Shown: in pieces, positions 26,841-35,344 of the stretch
Position numbering within the stretch: the first letter of the stretch is position 1
How the letters are laid out: every line of letters begins with the position of its first letter
Origin: Microbispora siamensis
GTDB lineage: Bacteria > Actinomycetota > Actinomycetes > Streptosporangiales > Streptosporangiaceae
Reading direction: 5' to 3'
Length of the DNA stretch: 64,000 bases
Assembly (NCBI RefSeq): GCF_016863095.1
Contig: NZ_BOOF01000036.1
Location: 1-64,000 of the forward strand
The notes under the pieces: generated by a model
The model's input: only the letters and a program-made list of their open reading frames with translations
Databases searched by the model: none
Told to the model about the DNA's origin: nothing
Position numbers and translations under genes: made by a program

Positions 26841-26875
26841 GCACGCGCGGCCCGCCACGTGACGGGGCCCGCGTG
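26841..26875. terminator. Bidirectional hairpin between convergent genes
   Basis: An imperfect GC-rich inverted repeat (GCACGCGCGGCCCG against CGGGGCCCGCGTGC, about 8-nt loop) occupies almost the whole 44-bp gap between the alcohol dehydrogenase and the RidA-like gene. Its position suits termination in both directions. Confidence 0.6.
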
Positions 26876-26884
26876 CCCGCGCGG

Positions 26885-27352
26885 TCAGGGACGTACGGCC
26901 ACGACGAGTTCGATCTCCACGGGCTGGTTGAACGGCAGGCTGGAGGTGCCGATGGCCGAACGGGCGTGCTGCCCCCTGGCCCCGAACAGCTCGACCATCA
27001 GATCCGAGAAGCCGTGCATGACCGTCGGCTGGTCGTGGAACCCCGGCGCGCTGTTCACGAACCCCAGGGCCTTGACGATCCGCTCGATCCGGTCGAGGTC
27101 GCCCAGGTGGTCGCGCAATGTCCGCAGCAGTTGGACCCCGGTGGCCCGGGCCGCCCTGATCGCGTCCTCCACGGTGACCTCCGCGCCCACCTGCCCGCGG
27201 TAGAGCAGGTTGCCCTCGTTGTCCTCGGGGCCGTGACCGGAGACGAACAGCAGGTCGCCGTGCCGCACGACCGGCACGAGGCCGGCACCGGGCCGGATCT
27301 TCCGGGGCAGCTCGATGCCCATCGACGCGAGCTTGCTCTCGACGACACTCAC
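26885..27352 (-). CDS. RidA family (YjgF/YER057c/UK114) protein
   Basis: This 155-residue member of the enamine/imine deaminase family contains FVSGHGPEDNEGNL, the central GFVNSAPGFHDQP and the C-terminal FNQPVEIELVVAV. Family members remove reactive enamines or act in pathway-specific steps, as RutC does in pyrimidine breakdown. The GTG start follows AAGGAG by 6 nt. It is the third gene of the minus-strand operon with the deacetylase-like and ATZ/TRZ-like hydrolases. Confidence 0.92.
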   Translation of the reverse strand: MSVVESKLASMGIELPRKIRPGAGLVPVVRHGDLLFVSGHGPEDNEGNLLYRGQVGAEVTVEDAIRAARATGVQLLRTLRDHLGDLDRIERIVKALGFVNSAPGFHDQPTVMHGFSDLMVELFGARGQHARSAIGTSSLPFNQPVEIELVVAVRP

Positions 27353-27382
27353 GGGAAACTCCTTTTATAGAAGACAGAACGG

Positions 27383-28813
27383 TCAGCGGAACGGGCGGAG
27401 AGATGACGGCGCGACCTCTTCGAGGGTCCGGCCGAGCCGGTCGTGGTCCGGCACCCGGCCCCAGGAGCGCTCGCCGGCCCGCTGGAGGCGCTCGCTGAGC
27501 CCCGCCTCGTCCACGGTGAGCACGGCGCCGTCCCGCATGACCCACGCGCCGTCGATGATCACCGACGCCAGGTCCTCCCGGGTCGCGTAGTAGACGAGGT
27601 TCCTGATGGGGTCACGGACCGGTGACATGGCGGGGGTGTCGAGCCGCCACAGGAGCAGGTCGGCCTTGGCTCCCGGCGCGATCCTGCCCAGGTCGTCGCG
27701 GCCCAGCAGCCGGGCCGCGTTGACCGTCGCGGCGTCGAGCAGGTGGGCGGCGAGCCAGGAGTCGGCACGCCGGTCGGCCACCTTGCCCAGGATCGCCGAC
27801 CACCGGATCGACTCGATCATGGACTGCGGTGTGGTGTCCGTGCCGAGCGTGATGTTGACGCCGGCCCTGTGGTAAGCGGGGAGGGATTCGACCATGATGC
27901 CGCGCCGGGCGAACGTCCAGGCGTTGTAGGAGATCGAGGCCCCGGAGTCCGCGATGCGCCGCAGGTCGTCCCCGGGCAGGTTCAGCCACGAGGTGCCGGT
28001 GGTGAAGATGGCGTGACCGAGCACGACCCTGGGGCCGAGGAACCCGGCCGACTCCAGATATTCGATGGGCGTCATGCCGTGCGCCGCCATGACGTCCATC
28101 ACCTCGAAGACGGCCTGGGCGGCGTGGATCGTCAGCGGCACGTCCAGTTCGTCGGACAGCCGCCGCGACTCCTTGAGCAGGTCCGGCGTGCAGGTGTTGG
28201 CCTGCCACGGGGACAGGAAGCCCCGAACGCGGTCAGAACCGCGGCCGCGCAGGTCCTCGATCAGCTGCACGGCCCGTTCCAGGCCGGCGAACCCACCGTC
28301 CTCGTCCCACTCGTACGCGACGCGGTTCCCGTCGGGGGTGTACCACCGGCCTGACTTGTACCCGTCGGCGATGTAGGCGCGCAGGCCCGCCCGGTCGCAG
28401 GCCTCGGCCACCCGCCGGCCTCGCAGCCCCTGGTGCATCACCGTCGTGGTGCCCGTACGGATGAGCTCGGACATCGAGAACTCGACGCAGGTGTCGACGC
28501 CCTCCTCGTCGATGGACGCCTCCTGCAGCAGCAGGGTCTCGACCAGGCCGGTGGAGAAGAACTGCCGCTGCCCGATGTCCTCCTGGAAGGACTTGTCCAG
28601 CGGGGCGGTCTCCAGGTGGGCGTGGGTGTTGATGAAGCCCGGCGTGACCAGCGTGTCGCCGGCGTCCACCCACTCGTCGGCCGGTCCCCCGTAGTCGCGG
28701 CCGGCGAAGACGACGCGGTCGCCGTCCACGACGACGGTGCCGTTCTCCAGCAGGCGGTGCTCCCCGTCCTGGAAGGCCACCACGTAGCGGGCGTCAATAC
28801 GCAGGATCGGCAT
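27383..28813 (-). CDS. ATZ/TRZ-type metal-dependent amidohydrolase
   Basis: This 476-residue member of the amidohydrolase superfamily has HxH in NTHAHLETAPLD, further histidines in LTIHAAQAV and LGHAIF, and the catalytic aspartate in LGTDTTPQSM. The set resembles aminohydrolases that deaminate or dechlorinate N-heterocycles, such as guanine deaminase, SAH deaminase and atrazine hydrolases. It lies 30 bp upstream of ridA and 12 bp downstream of a deacetylase-fold hydrolase. The trio suggests stepwise opening of a nitrogen ring. Confidence 0.88.
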   Translation of the reverse strand: MPILRIDARYVVAFQDGEHRLLENGTVVVDGDRVVFAGRDYGGPADEWVDAGDTLVTPGFINTHAHLETAPLDKSFQEDIGQRQFFSTGLVETLLLQEASIDEEGVDTCVEFSMSELIRTGTTTVMHQGLRGRRVAEACDRAGLRAYIADGYKSGRWYTPDGNRVAYEWDEDGGFAGLERAVQLIEDLRGRGSDRVRGFLSPWQANTCTPDLLKESRRLSDELDVPLTIHAAQAVFEVMDVMAAHGMTPIEYLESAGFLGPRVVLGHAIFTTGTSWLNLPGDDLRRIADSGASISYNAWTFARRGIMVESLPAYHRAGVNITLGTDTTPQSMIESIRWSAILGKVADRRADSWLAAHLLDAATVNAARLLGRDDLGRIAPGAKADLLLWRLDTPAMSPVRDPIRNLVYYATREDLASVIIDGAWVMRDGAVLTVDEAGLSERLQRAGERSWGRVPDHDRLGRTLEEVAPSSLRPFR

Positions 28814-28825
28814 GTGCCCGTCCCC

Positions 28826-29704
28826 TCACTCGGCCGAAGCGGCCGGAGCGGCCGGGGCCTCCGGAGCTGCCGGAGCGGTCCAGGCGTCGAAGATGTCGCT
28901 AAGCGTGGCGATCCACAGCCCCGGCAACGAGGTCGCGTACTCCAGGAAGCGGTCGAGCATCATCATGTGGTGCGGCCGCCCGATCGACTGCGGGTGCAGC
29001 ACGAGGGTCATCACGCCCGGCCGCACGTACTTCAGCCCGTAGTCGAGCGAGTCGGTCCACCGCCGCAGGACCACGTCGGTGTCGGACAGGCCCATCGAGT
29101 ATCCGCCGACGTACTCGAAGGCCACCCAGTCCTCCAGGAACCAGGAGGTCGGGAACTCCAGCACGCGATACGGCCGGCCGAAGACGGTTGCCCCGTGCAG
29201 GTTGATCTCCTTGATCTCCCTCGGGTGGTACGGCTCGAAGTCGCGGCCCGACAGGCTGCTGTGCCAGTCGAACCCGAAGTCCTCGAGGATGGTGAACGTG
29301 TTGTGAGTCATCGTCCCCGAGGGCGCCCGGTAGCCCCTGGGCCGCGTGCCGAGCACGTCGAGGTGCTGCTGGATCTGGTGCTCCATGAGCTTGCGCTCGA
29401 CGGGCTCGGGCATGTCGGTGAGGTTCTCGTGGTAGACGCCGTGGGCGCAGATCTCGTGCCCGCCGGCGAGGACGGCCTTGCAGCGCTCGGGCCAGGTCAT
29501 GATCGAGTGCCCGGGGATGCCCCAGGTGGTCGGGATCTGGTAGCGGTCGAAAATGTCGAGCAGCCGCGGCACGCCCACCTCGGCCCCGAACTCGCCCCGG
29601 GCCAGGATGGCGGGGTCGTTCTTGCCCTTGGCCAGCCACGCCGCCTGCGCGTCGAAGTCGACGGTGACGGCGAGGGCGAAGTGCTTGTCATGCGGAAGGG
29701 GCAT
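28826..29704 (-). CDS. Polysaccharide-deacetylase-fold hydrolase
   Basis: This 292-residue NodB-fold protein has the first motif AVTVDFDAQ and the metal motif HGVYHENLTD. There is no signal peptide, so a cytosolic small molecule rather than a wall polymer is the likely substrate, as in PuuE allantoinases and other cyclic-imidase-like members. ATG at 29704 follows GGGAGA. Upstream codons in the same frame lack homology. An Ala/Pro-rich tail ends the protein. It is the first gene of the operon with the amidohydrolase and RidA. Confidence 0.85.
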   Translation of the reverse strand: MPLPHDKHFALAVTVDFDAQAAWLAKGKNDPAILARGEFGAEVGVPRLLDIFDRYQIPTTWGIPGHSIMTWPERCKAVLAGGHEICAHGVYHENLTDMPEPVERKLMEHQIQQHLDVLGTRPRGYRAPSGTMTHNTFTILEDFGFDWHSSLSGRDFEPYHPREIKEINLHGATVFGRPYRVLEFPTSWFLEDWVAFEYVGGYSMGLSDTDVVLRRWTDSLDYGLKYVRPGVMTLVLHPQSIGRPHHMMMLDRFLEYATSLPGLWIATLSDIFDAWTAPAAPEAPAAPAASAE

Positions 29705-29831
29705 CGTTGTCTCCCTTTTGCGAGTGGGGTTGAGATGGGCCGGTGATCGGCGGAGGGGGGCGGACCGTACTGTTGGGGAGGAAAGCCGCGGCCCGCGGAG
29801 GCGCCCGGCGCGAGCAGGAAAGGACAGGCGC

Positions 29832-30737
29832 GTGCTCACCGTCTGCGTAGCTCCGGCGGACCCGCCGTTGATCGTCGACTCGGTTCTCGCCGCCGGCGGC
29901 GAGGTCGTCGCCGATCCCCGCAGGGCGGAGGCGCTGGTCTGGACCGACTCGCGGCCCGAGGGCGTGCGGGAGTACCTGACGCCGAGCGTGCGCTGGGTGC
30001 AGCTCCCCTCCGCCGGAGTCGAGCGCTGGACGCGAGAGGGGCTCGTCGACGCGACGCGCGTGTGGTGCTCGGCGGCGGGCGCCTACGCCCCGCAGGTCGC
30101 CGAGCACGCCCTCGCCCTGCTGCTGGCCGGGGTGCACCGGCTGCCCGCCGCCGCCCGGCGCCGTACGTGGCGGCGGGAGCAGATCGGCACGCTGCGCGGG
30201 AGCACGGTGGCCGTCGTCGGCGCGGGCGGGATCGGCCGGGCGGTCATCCCCGTGCTGCGCGCGCTCGGCGCGGGCGTTCTCGCGGTCAACCGCTCCGGCG
30301 AGCCCGTCGAGGGTGCGGCGGAGACCGTGCCGTTCGAGCGTCTGGCCGCCGTCTGGCCACGGGCCGACCACGCCATCCTGGCCGCGCCCGCCACGCCGGA
30401 GACGTACCGGATGGTCGGGCGGGAGGAACTGCGCGCGCTGGGCCCGCACGCGTGGCTGGTCAACGTGGCCCGGGGCGAGCTCGTCGACACCGACGCCCTG
30501 CTCGCCGCGCTGCGCGCCGGCGAGATCGGCGGCGCCGCCCTCGACGTCACCGACCCCGAGCCGCTGCCGGACGGGCACGGCCTGTGGGCCGAGCCGAACG
30601 TGCTGATCACCTCGCACAGCGCCAACCCGCAGACCCGCCTCACCGAGAGCCTCGCCGAACGGGTGCGCGAGAACGTCGCCCGATACCTGCGTGGGGAGCC
30701 GCTGCTGGGCCGGATCGACCCGGTCAGGGGCTACTGA
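29832..30737 (+). CDS. D-2-hydroxyacid dehydrogenase family protein
   Basis: This 301-residue NAD-linked oxidoreductase has the cofactor motif VGAGGIGRAV and the catalytic Arg (VARGELVDTDAL), Glu (VTDPEPLPDGH) and His (ITSHSANPQT). It is a little shorter than most of the family because the N-terminal substrate domain is compact. It interconverts a 2-oxoacid and a D-2-hydroxyacid. GTG at 29832 follows AGGAAAGGA. It is divergent from the deacetylase-like operon and convergent with the SDR/ABC operon. Confidence 0.9.
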   Translation: MLTVCVAPADPPLIVDSVLAAGGEVVADPRRAEALVWTDSRPEGVREYLTPSVRWVQLPSAGVERWTREGLVDATRVWCSAAGAYAPQVAEHALALLLAGVHRLPAAARRRTWRREQIGTLRGSTVAVVGAGGIGRAVIPVLRALGAGVLAVNRSGEPVEGAAETVPFERLAAVWPRADHAILAAPATPETYRMVGREELRALGPHAWLVNVARGELVDTDALLAALRAGEIGGAALDVTDPEPLPDGHGLWAEPNVLITSHSANPQTRLTESLAERVRENVARYLRGEPLLGRIDPVRGY

Positions 30738-30754
30738 GCCGACTGCCGGACGGG

Positions 30755-31561
30755 TCACTTGGGCGCGACGGTGGCCAGGCCGGCGGGCTGCGCGGCCATC
30801 GCGCCGCCGTCGACGAGCAGTTCGGCCCCGGTGATGAAGGACGCCGCCGGCGAGGCGAGGAACAACGCGAGGTCGGCCACCTCCTCGGCCCTGCCGATCC
30901 GGCCGAGCGGCCGTACGGCGCCCCAGCGCCGGACGGCGTCCTCCGCGTCGCCGGACAGCTCGGCCTCGGCCCGCAGCGCGGGCGTGTCGATCGCCCCGGG
31001 AAGCAGCGAGTTGACCCGGATCCCGTGGGGCGCGGCCTCCAGGGCGAGCGCCCGCATCAGACCGCCGATGCCGGCCTTGGCCGCGGCGTACGCGCTGGTC
31101 TCCGCCATCGTCCGGTAGCCGTGCGGCGACCCGGTGAACAGGATGACCCCGGACCGCCGGGGGCGCATGGCGAGGAAGGCCCTGCGGGCGACCAGGAACG
31201 CGCCGGTCAGGTCGATGTCGAGCACCCTGCGCCACTCGTCGGGCTCAGTGGTGGAGACGGGCTTGATCCAGCCGATGCCCGCGTTGCAGTAGGCCACGTC
31301 GATCCCGCCGTCCTCGGCCAGGACCACGCCGAGGGCGTGCTCCACGTCCGCGTCGCCGGTCACGTCGCAGCGCAGGAAGCGGGCCCGCCCGCCCCCGGAC
31401 ACGATGTCCGCCGCCACCGCCTCGCCCCGGCCGGCGTCGACGTCGAGCACCCAGACGGAGGCGCCCGCGGCGGCGAAGGCCGTCGCGCTCGCGGCGCCGA
31501 TGCCGCTGGCGGCACCCGTGATCACTACGGTCTGCCCGGTGAAGTCGTGGGTGATGGTCAT
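30755..31561 (-). CDS. Short-chain dehydrogenase/reductase
   Basis: This 268-residue classical SDR has TGAASGIGAAS, the NAG element (YCNAGIG), and catalytic Tyr/Lys in SAYAAAKAGIG. The C-terminal FITGAELLVDGGAM is canonical. It follows the binding-protein gene by 9 bp and has an AGGAG site. It is the last gene of an ABC importer operon and probably oxidises the imported compound. Confidence 0.93.
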   Translation of the reverse strand: MTITHDFTGQTVVITGAASGIGAASATAFAAAGASVWVLDVDAGRGEAVAADIVSGGGRARFLRCDVTGDADVEHALGVVLAEDGGIDVAYCNAGIGWIKPVSTTEPDEWRRVLDIDLTGAFLVARRAFLAMRPRRSGVILFTGSPHGYRTMAETSAYAAAKAGIGGLMRALALEAAPHGIRVNSLLPGAIDTPALRAEAELSGDAEDAVRRWGAVRPLGRIGRAEEVADLALFLASPAASFITGAELLVDGGAMAAQPAGLATVAPK

Positions 31562-31570
31562 GGAACGCTC

Positions 31571-32482
31571 CTACTTCCCGCCGTTGATCGTCGCCTCGTC
31601 CACCGCGGCGGCGGACAGGTTCCACTTCGCCAGGATCTTCTGGTAGGTCCCGGTCTTGATCAGCTCGTTCAGCCCCGCCTGGACGGCCTTGCCGAGCTGT
31701 TCGTCGTCCTTGCCGAAGACCACGCCGTACGGCGCGCGGTCGAACGGCTCGCCCGCCGTGGGTGCCCACACGCCGGGTTCCACCTTCATCTGGTACGCCT
31801 GCGGTTCCAGGCCGGTCAGGTTGGCGACGGCCCTGCCCTGCTTGACCTGGATGAGCTGCTCGGCGGCGGACACCGCGCCGAGAGGCTTGATGGGCTGCTT
31901 GCCGGCGCAGTGCTCGGCCGACAGCCTCTCGATGACGCTGAAGTAGCTGGTGCCGTTCGCCGCGACCACCGTCTTGCCGCACAGGTCGGCGACGCTCCTG
32001 AAGGAGGACGCCTGCGCGGCCGTCGTGATGAACTGGTCGCCGGTGACGAAGTAGTCGACGAAACTCACCGACCCCTGGCGCTCCTTCAGGTCCTTCACCG
32101 CCGACATCACGATGTCGGTGCGCTTGGTCTGCACGGAGGGGATGAGCTGGGTGAAGTCGTTGACGACGGAGGTCTTGACCTGCACGCCCAGCACCTCGCC
32201 CAGGGCCTGGACGAGGTCGATGTCCACGCCCATCAGCGGGCCGCCCGAGGCCTCGGTGTACTCCATCGGGGCGTTCGGCGACTGCACGGTGTTGGTGAGG
32301 TATCCGCGATCCCTGATCTCCTGGGGCAGCATCGCGTGGATCTCGGGGTTCGCCGTGCCCGCGGGCACGCTCTGGGTGGGCGCGGCCGCCGTGGTCGTTC
32401 CGGTGGCCTCCGGGCTCCCGCAGCCCGCGGTGAGGGCGAGCACCGCCCCCGCGAGCAGGCCGGCGATCGTCTTGTTGCTCAT
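31571..32482 (-). CDS. Polar-amino-acid-type ABC transporter substrate-binding lipoprotein
   Basis: This 303-residue family-3 solute-binding protein has a lipobox LTAGC (C21). The mature part shows MGVDIDLVQALGEVLG, PSVQTKRTDIVMSAV and KLEPQAYQMKV-like elements of amino-acid or opine binders. It would deliver a small charged nitrogen compound to the permease and ATPase encoded upstream in the same operon. Confidence 0.93.
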   Translation of the reverse strand: MSNKTIAGLLAGAVLALTAGCGSPEATGTTTAAAPTQSVPAGTANPEIHAMLPQEIRDRGYLTNTVQSPNAPMEYTEASGGPLMGVDIDLVQALGEVLGVQVKTSVVNDFTQLIPSVQTKRTDIVMSAVKDLKERQGSVSFVDYFVTGDQFITTAAQASSFRSVADLCGKTVVAANGTSYFSVIERLSAEHCAGKQPIKPLGAVSAAEQLIQVKQGRAVANLTGLEPQAYQMKVEPGVWAPTAGEPFDRAPYGVVFGKDDEQLGKAVQAGLNELIKTGTYQKILAKWNLSAAAVDEATINGGK

Positions 32483-32525
32483 GTCGGGAACTCCATCTCT
32501 GGCTGGGGGTTGTGAGGAGCCGAAG

Positions 32526-33290
32526 TCATCGGAAGACGCTGGAGACGAAGGCGCGGGTCCGCTCGTGCCTGGGCCGGGCGAGCACCTCGCCGGGCGGCCC
32601 CGCCTCGACGATCACGCCGTCCTCCATGAAGAGCACCTGGCTGGCGACCTCGCGGGCGAAGCGCAGCTCGTGGGTGACGACCAGCATGGTCATCCCCTGC
32701 TCGGCCACGGCGCGCATGACGCCGAGAACCTCGCCCACGAGCTCGGGGTCCAGGGCCGAGGTGGGCTCGTCGAACAGCAGCACCTTCGGCTCCATCGCCA
32801 GGGCCCTGGCGATCGCCACCCGCTGCTGCTGGCCGCCCGACAGATGGCGGGCGTAGGAGTCTCGCTTGTCGGCCAGGCCGACCCGCTCCAGCGCGCCGAC
32901 CGCCAGCTCGCGGGCCTCCGCCTTGCCGAGACCGCGTAGCCTCCTGGGCGCGAGGGCGATGTTCTCGGCCGCCGTGAGGTGGGGGAACAGGTTGAACCGC
33001 TGGAACACCATGCCGACGTCGCGGCGCTGCCGTTCGATGTCACGCTCGCGGCGTTCGACGAGCCGCCCGCCCCGGTCCTCGTAGCCGATCAGCTCGCCGT
33101 CGACCGTGATCCGCCCGGCGTCGGGCTTCTCCAGGTGGTTCACGCAGCGGAGCAGGGTGCTCTTGCCCGATCCGCTGCGCCCGATCAGGCACACCACCTC
33201 GGACCGCTCGCAGGAGGCGCTGACGCCGCGCAGGACCCGCAGGCCGCCGAACGACTTGTGGACGTTCTCGATCCGCACCATCGCGCTCAT
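32526..33290 (-). CDS. Amino acid ABC transporter ATP-binding protein
   Basis: This 254-residue ATPase has Walker A GRSGSGKST, Q-loop QRFNLFPHL, signature LSGGQQQR, Walker B VLLFDEPTSALDPE and switch histidine VVTHEL. It is of the GlnQ/HisP size and type. The ATG at 33290 overlaps the permease stop by 4 bp; the longer open frame upstream is shadow. It powers the importer with the adjacent permease and binding protein. Confidence 0.96.
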   Translation of the reverse strand: MSAMVRIENVHKSFGGLRVLRGVSASCERSEVVCLIGRSGSGKSTLLRCVNHLEKPDAGRITVDGELIGYEDRGGRLVERRERDIERQRRDVGMVFQRFNLFPHLTAAENIALAPRRLRGLGKAEARELAVGALERVGLADKRDSYARHLSGGQQQRVAIARALAMEPKVLLFDEPTSALDPELVGEVLGVMRAVAEQGMTMLVVTHELRFAREVASQVLFMEDGVIVEAGPPGEVLARPRHERTRAFVSSVFR

Positions 33291-34216
33291 CGCGCAGCCC
33301 TCCTCAGCCTGGCCAGCGCCGCGGTGACGATCTGGTCGGCCGCGCTGCGGCGCCGTACGGCCGAACGGTGGAAGCGGCGTTCCAGGTAGTACTGGCCGAC
33401 GCTGGTGACGGACGTGGCGACCAGGTACCAGAAGGCGGCCACGATCAGCAGTTCCATGACCTTGCCGTTGACGTAGTAGATCTGCTGGGCGTTGGTCAGG
33501 ATTTCGGTGTAGGAGATGGTGGCGGCCAGCGAGGAGGTCTTCAGCATGCCGATCGCCTCGTTCCCGATGGGCGGGATGATCGCCGGCATCGCCTGCGGGA
33601 GCACCACCTTGGCCAGTGCCGTCCTCCGGGACAGGCCCAGGGCCGACGCCGCCTCCGTCTGACCGGCGTCCACCGAGAGGATGCCGCCCCTGATCACCTC
33701 GGTCAGGTAGGCGCCCTCGTTGATCCCCAGGCCGAGCAGTGCCGCGACGAACGGCGTGACGACGTTGATCGTCTGGGCCTGGAACAGGCCGGGGACGCCC
33801 AGGGTCGGGAAGATCAGGCTGAGGTTGAACCACATCATCAGCTGCAGCAGAACCGGCGTGCCCCGGAACAGCCACACGTACAGCCAGGCGATGGTGGACA
33901 CCACGGGGTTCGCCGACAGGCGCATCACCGCGAAGCAGGTGCCGAGCGCGATGCCGATCAGCATGGCGAGCACCGAGATCAGGATCGTCTGCGCGAAGCC
34001 CGACAGGATCTTCTGCGCGGTGAGGAACCCCCGGACCACGCCCCAGTCGATCTGACCCCGGGCGAACGACAGGACGAGGAAGCCCAGGACGACCAGGACG
34101 AGCGCGCCGGTCACCCATCGCATCGGATGGGAGCGCGCGTGCAGCCGGTCCTCCGGGGGGATCTCGGCCGGAGAATCGAGATGGACGACCGGAGCGGAGG
34201 ACGTTGACGATCCCAT
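33287..34216 (-). CDS. Amino acid ABC transporter permease
   Basis: This 309-residue HisM/GlnP-type membrane protein has about five membrane segments after a 35-residue polar N-terminus. Diagnostic elements are FRGTPVLLQL, GAYLTEVIRGGILSVDAGQ and the EAA loop EAASALGLSRRTALAKVVLPQ. A single permease gene implies a homodimer. It is the first gene of the operon and lies 51 bp downstream of the second FCD regulator, so it may be co-transcribed with it. Confidence 0.95.
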   Translation of the reverse strand: MGSSTSSAPVVHLDSPAEIPPEDRLHARSHPMRWVTGALVLVVLGFLVLSFARGQIDWGVVRGFLTAQKILSGFAQTILISVLAMLIGIALGTCFAVMRLSANPVVSTIAWLYVWLFRGTPVLLQLMMWFNLSLIFPTLGVPGLFQAQTINVVTPFVAALLGLGINEGAYLTEVIRGGILSVDAGQTEAASALGLSRRTALAKVVLPQAMPAIIPPIGNEAIGMLKTSSLAATISYTEILTNAQQIYYVNGKVMELLIVAAFWYLVATSVTSVGQYYLERRFHRSAVRRRSAADQIVTAALARLRRAAR

Positions 34217-34267
34217 CTCCTATCACCTTCTTCTTCGTGCGATCGGTGGGCGGGAGCCCGTGGCGCC

Positions 34268-35050
34268 TCAGAGCGTGAGCTCGATCAGGCGTTTGACGAC
34301 CTCGGCGCCGCGGTCGGTCGCAGCGCGCTCGGCCTCCTCGATAAGCCGGTTGACGTGCGCGAGCATCGTCCGCTCGGCCTCGTCGGGGTCGCCGGCGCGG
34401 ATGGCCGCCAGGACGTCGGTGTGCTCGGGGGCGGACTGGGCGAAGGTCCCGTGACCGCCGGTGATGACGTCCAGCACCAGCTCCAGGGGCTCCAGCGACT
34501 CGTCGAGCACGACGTCCCCGATCGCCTGGAGCAGGCGGTTGCGGGAGATGTGGAAGATCTCCCGGTGGAAGCGCATACCGCACAGACGGGCGTCGCCGCC
34601 GACGTCGAGCGCCTCGCGGTGGCCGTTCACCAGCTCTTCGAGCCGTTCGATGTCGTCGGGGGTGGCCCGCGTCGCGGCCCATCGGGCGGCCTCGCGCTCC
34701 ACGCCGCGCCGCGCGTACAGCAGGTCGAGCAGCTGACGCGCGTTCTGGATGTCCAGCGCCTGGTGCAGTCCCTTCGCCTGGCGCCGGGTGCGCCGGGTGA
34801 ACTGCGCCAGGCGACGGCCCGCGTCCGTGACCGTGCGGCCCTTGCGTCCCGAGGAGACGGTCAGCCCCAGTTCGTCCAGCCGGGCCAGCAGCCGGGACGT
34901 GCTGGCCTCGCTGAGCGCGATGCCGCTGTCGCCCAGGCGGCGCGTCGCGATGCGCGCCCCGACGGGGTCGGCCGACTCGGCGACGATGTCGAGCAGCAGC
35001 AGCTCCTGGTGGGACAGATGAGAGGAGATCGGATTGGGGACGTCGCTCAC
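34268..35050 (-). CDS. Winged-helix/FCD-domain transcriptional regulator (paralogue 2)
   Basis: This 260-residue paralogue of the regulator at 20235-21053 has the same domain order. The unusual winged helix spans about 12-82 (LLLLDIVAESADPVGARIAT, SEASTSRLLARLDELGL, SGRKGRTVTDAGRR). The FCD domain spans about 95-240, with candidate ligands in MRFHREI, APEHTDVL and LAHVNRL. The GTG has only a weak ribosome site. It precedes the ABC importer operon on the same strand and faces an AT-rich regulatory region with palindromes. It probably controls that importer, itself, or the MFS gene across the divide. Confidence 0.85.
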   Translation of the reverse strand: MSDVPNPISSHLSHQELLLLDIVAESADPVGARIATRRLGDSGIALSEASTSRLLARLDELGLTVSSGRKGRTVTDAGRRLAQFTRRTRRQAKGLHQALDIQNARQLLDLLYARRGVEREAARWAATRATPDDIERLEELVNGHREALDVGGDARLCGMRFHREIFHISRNRLLQAIGDVVLDESLEPLELVLDVITGGHGTFAQSAPEHTDVLAAIRAGDPDEAERTMLAHVNRLIEEAERAATDRGAEVVKRLIELTL

Positions 35051-35344
35051 TGGTCAGGGATCCATTCGAACGGGCTCGGCGGGCCGGGGGCGCGATCGCC
35101 GGGGACTCGCGACATGCAAAACGTTAATCGCCAAGCTGGCATGTACGTCAAATATGACTGATAACCCTCGCCATTCGCGGAGCTATGCGGTTACATGAGG
35201 AAGAGTCCACCGGTGTGAGATGACCTGTCTAGATACATCCTGTTAAGAATTGGTAACGTCCATCAAATTTGAGGGACATCGATCGAACGCCGGAAGGCCG
35301 GAGGCGGTTTGCGTTGATCAGAGGGTCGCCGCGAAGATCACCGG
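35051..35344. promoter_or_regulatory. Divergent regulatory region with palindromes
   Basis: These 294 bp hold no gene and are AT-rich for this genome. They contain ACATGC/GCATGT arms (35112-35117 and 35139-35144), GTCAAATATGAC (35147-35158), TGTCTAGA (35226-35233) and the perfect palindrome TCAAATTTGA (35263-35272). The region separates the second FCD regulator from the MFS-fusion gene. The last three motifs recur in the same order at 53892-54142. Confidence 0.6.
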
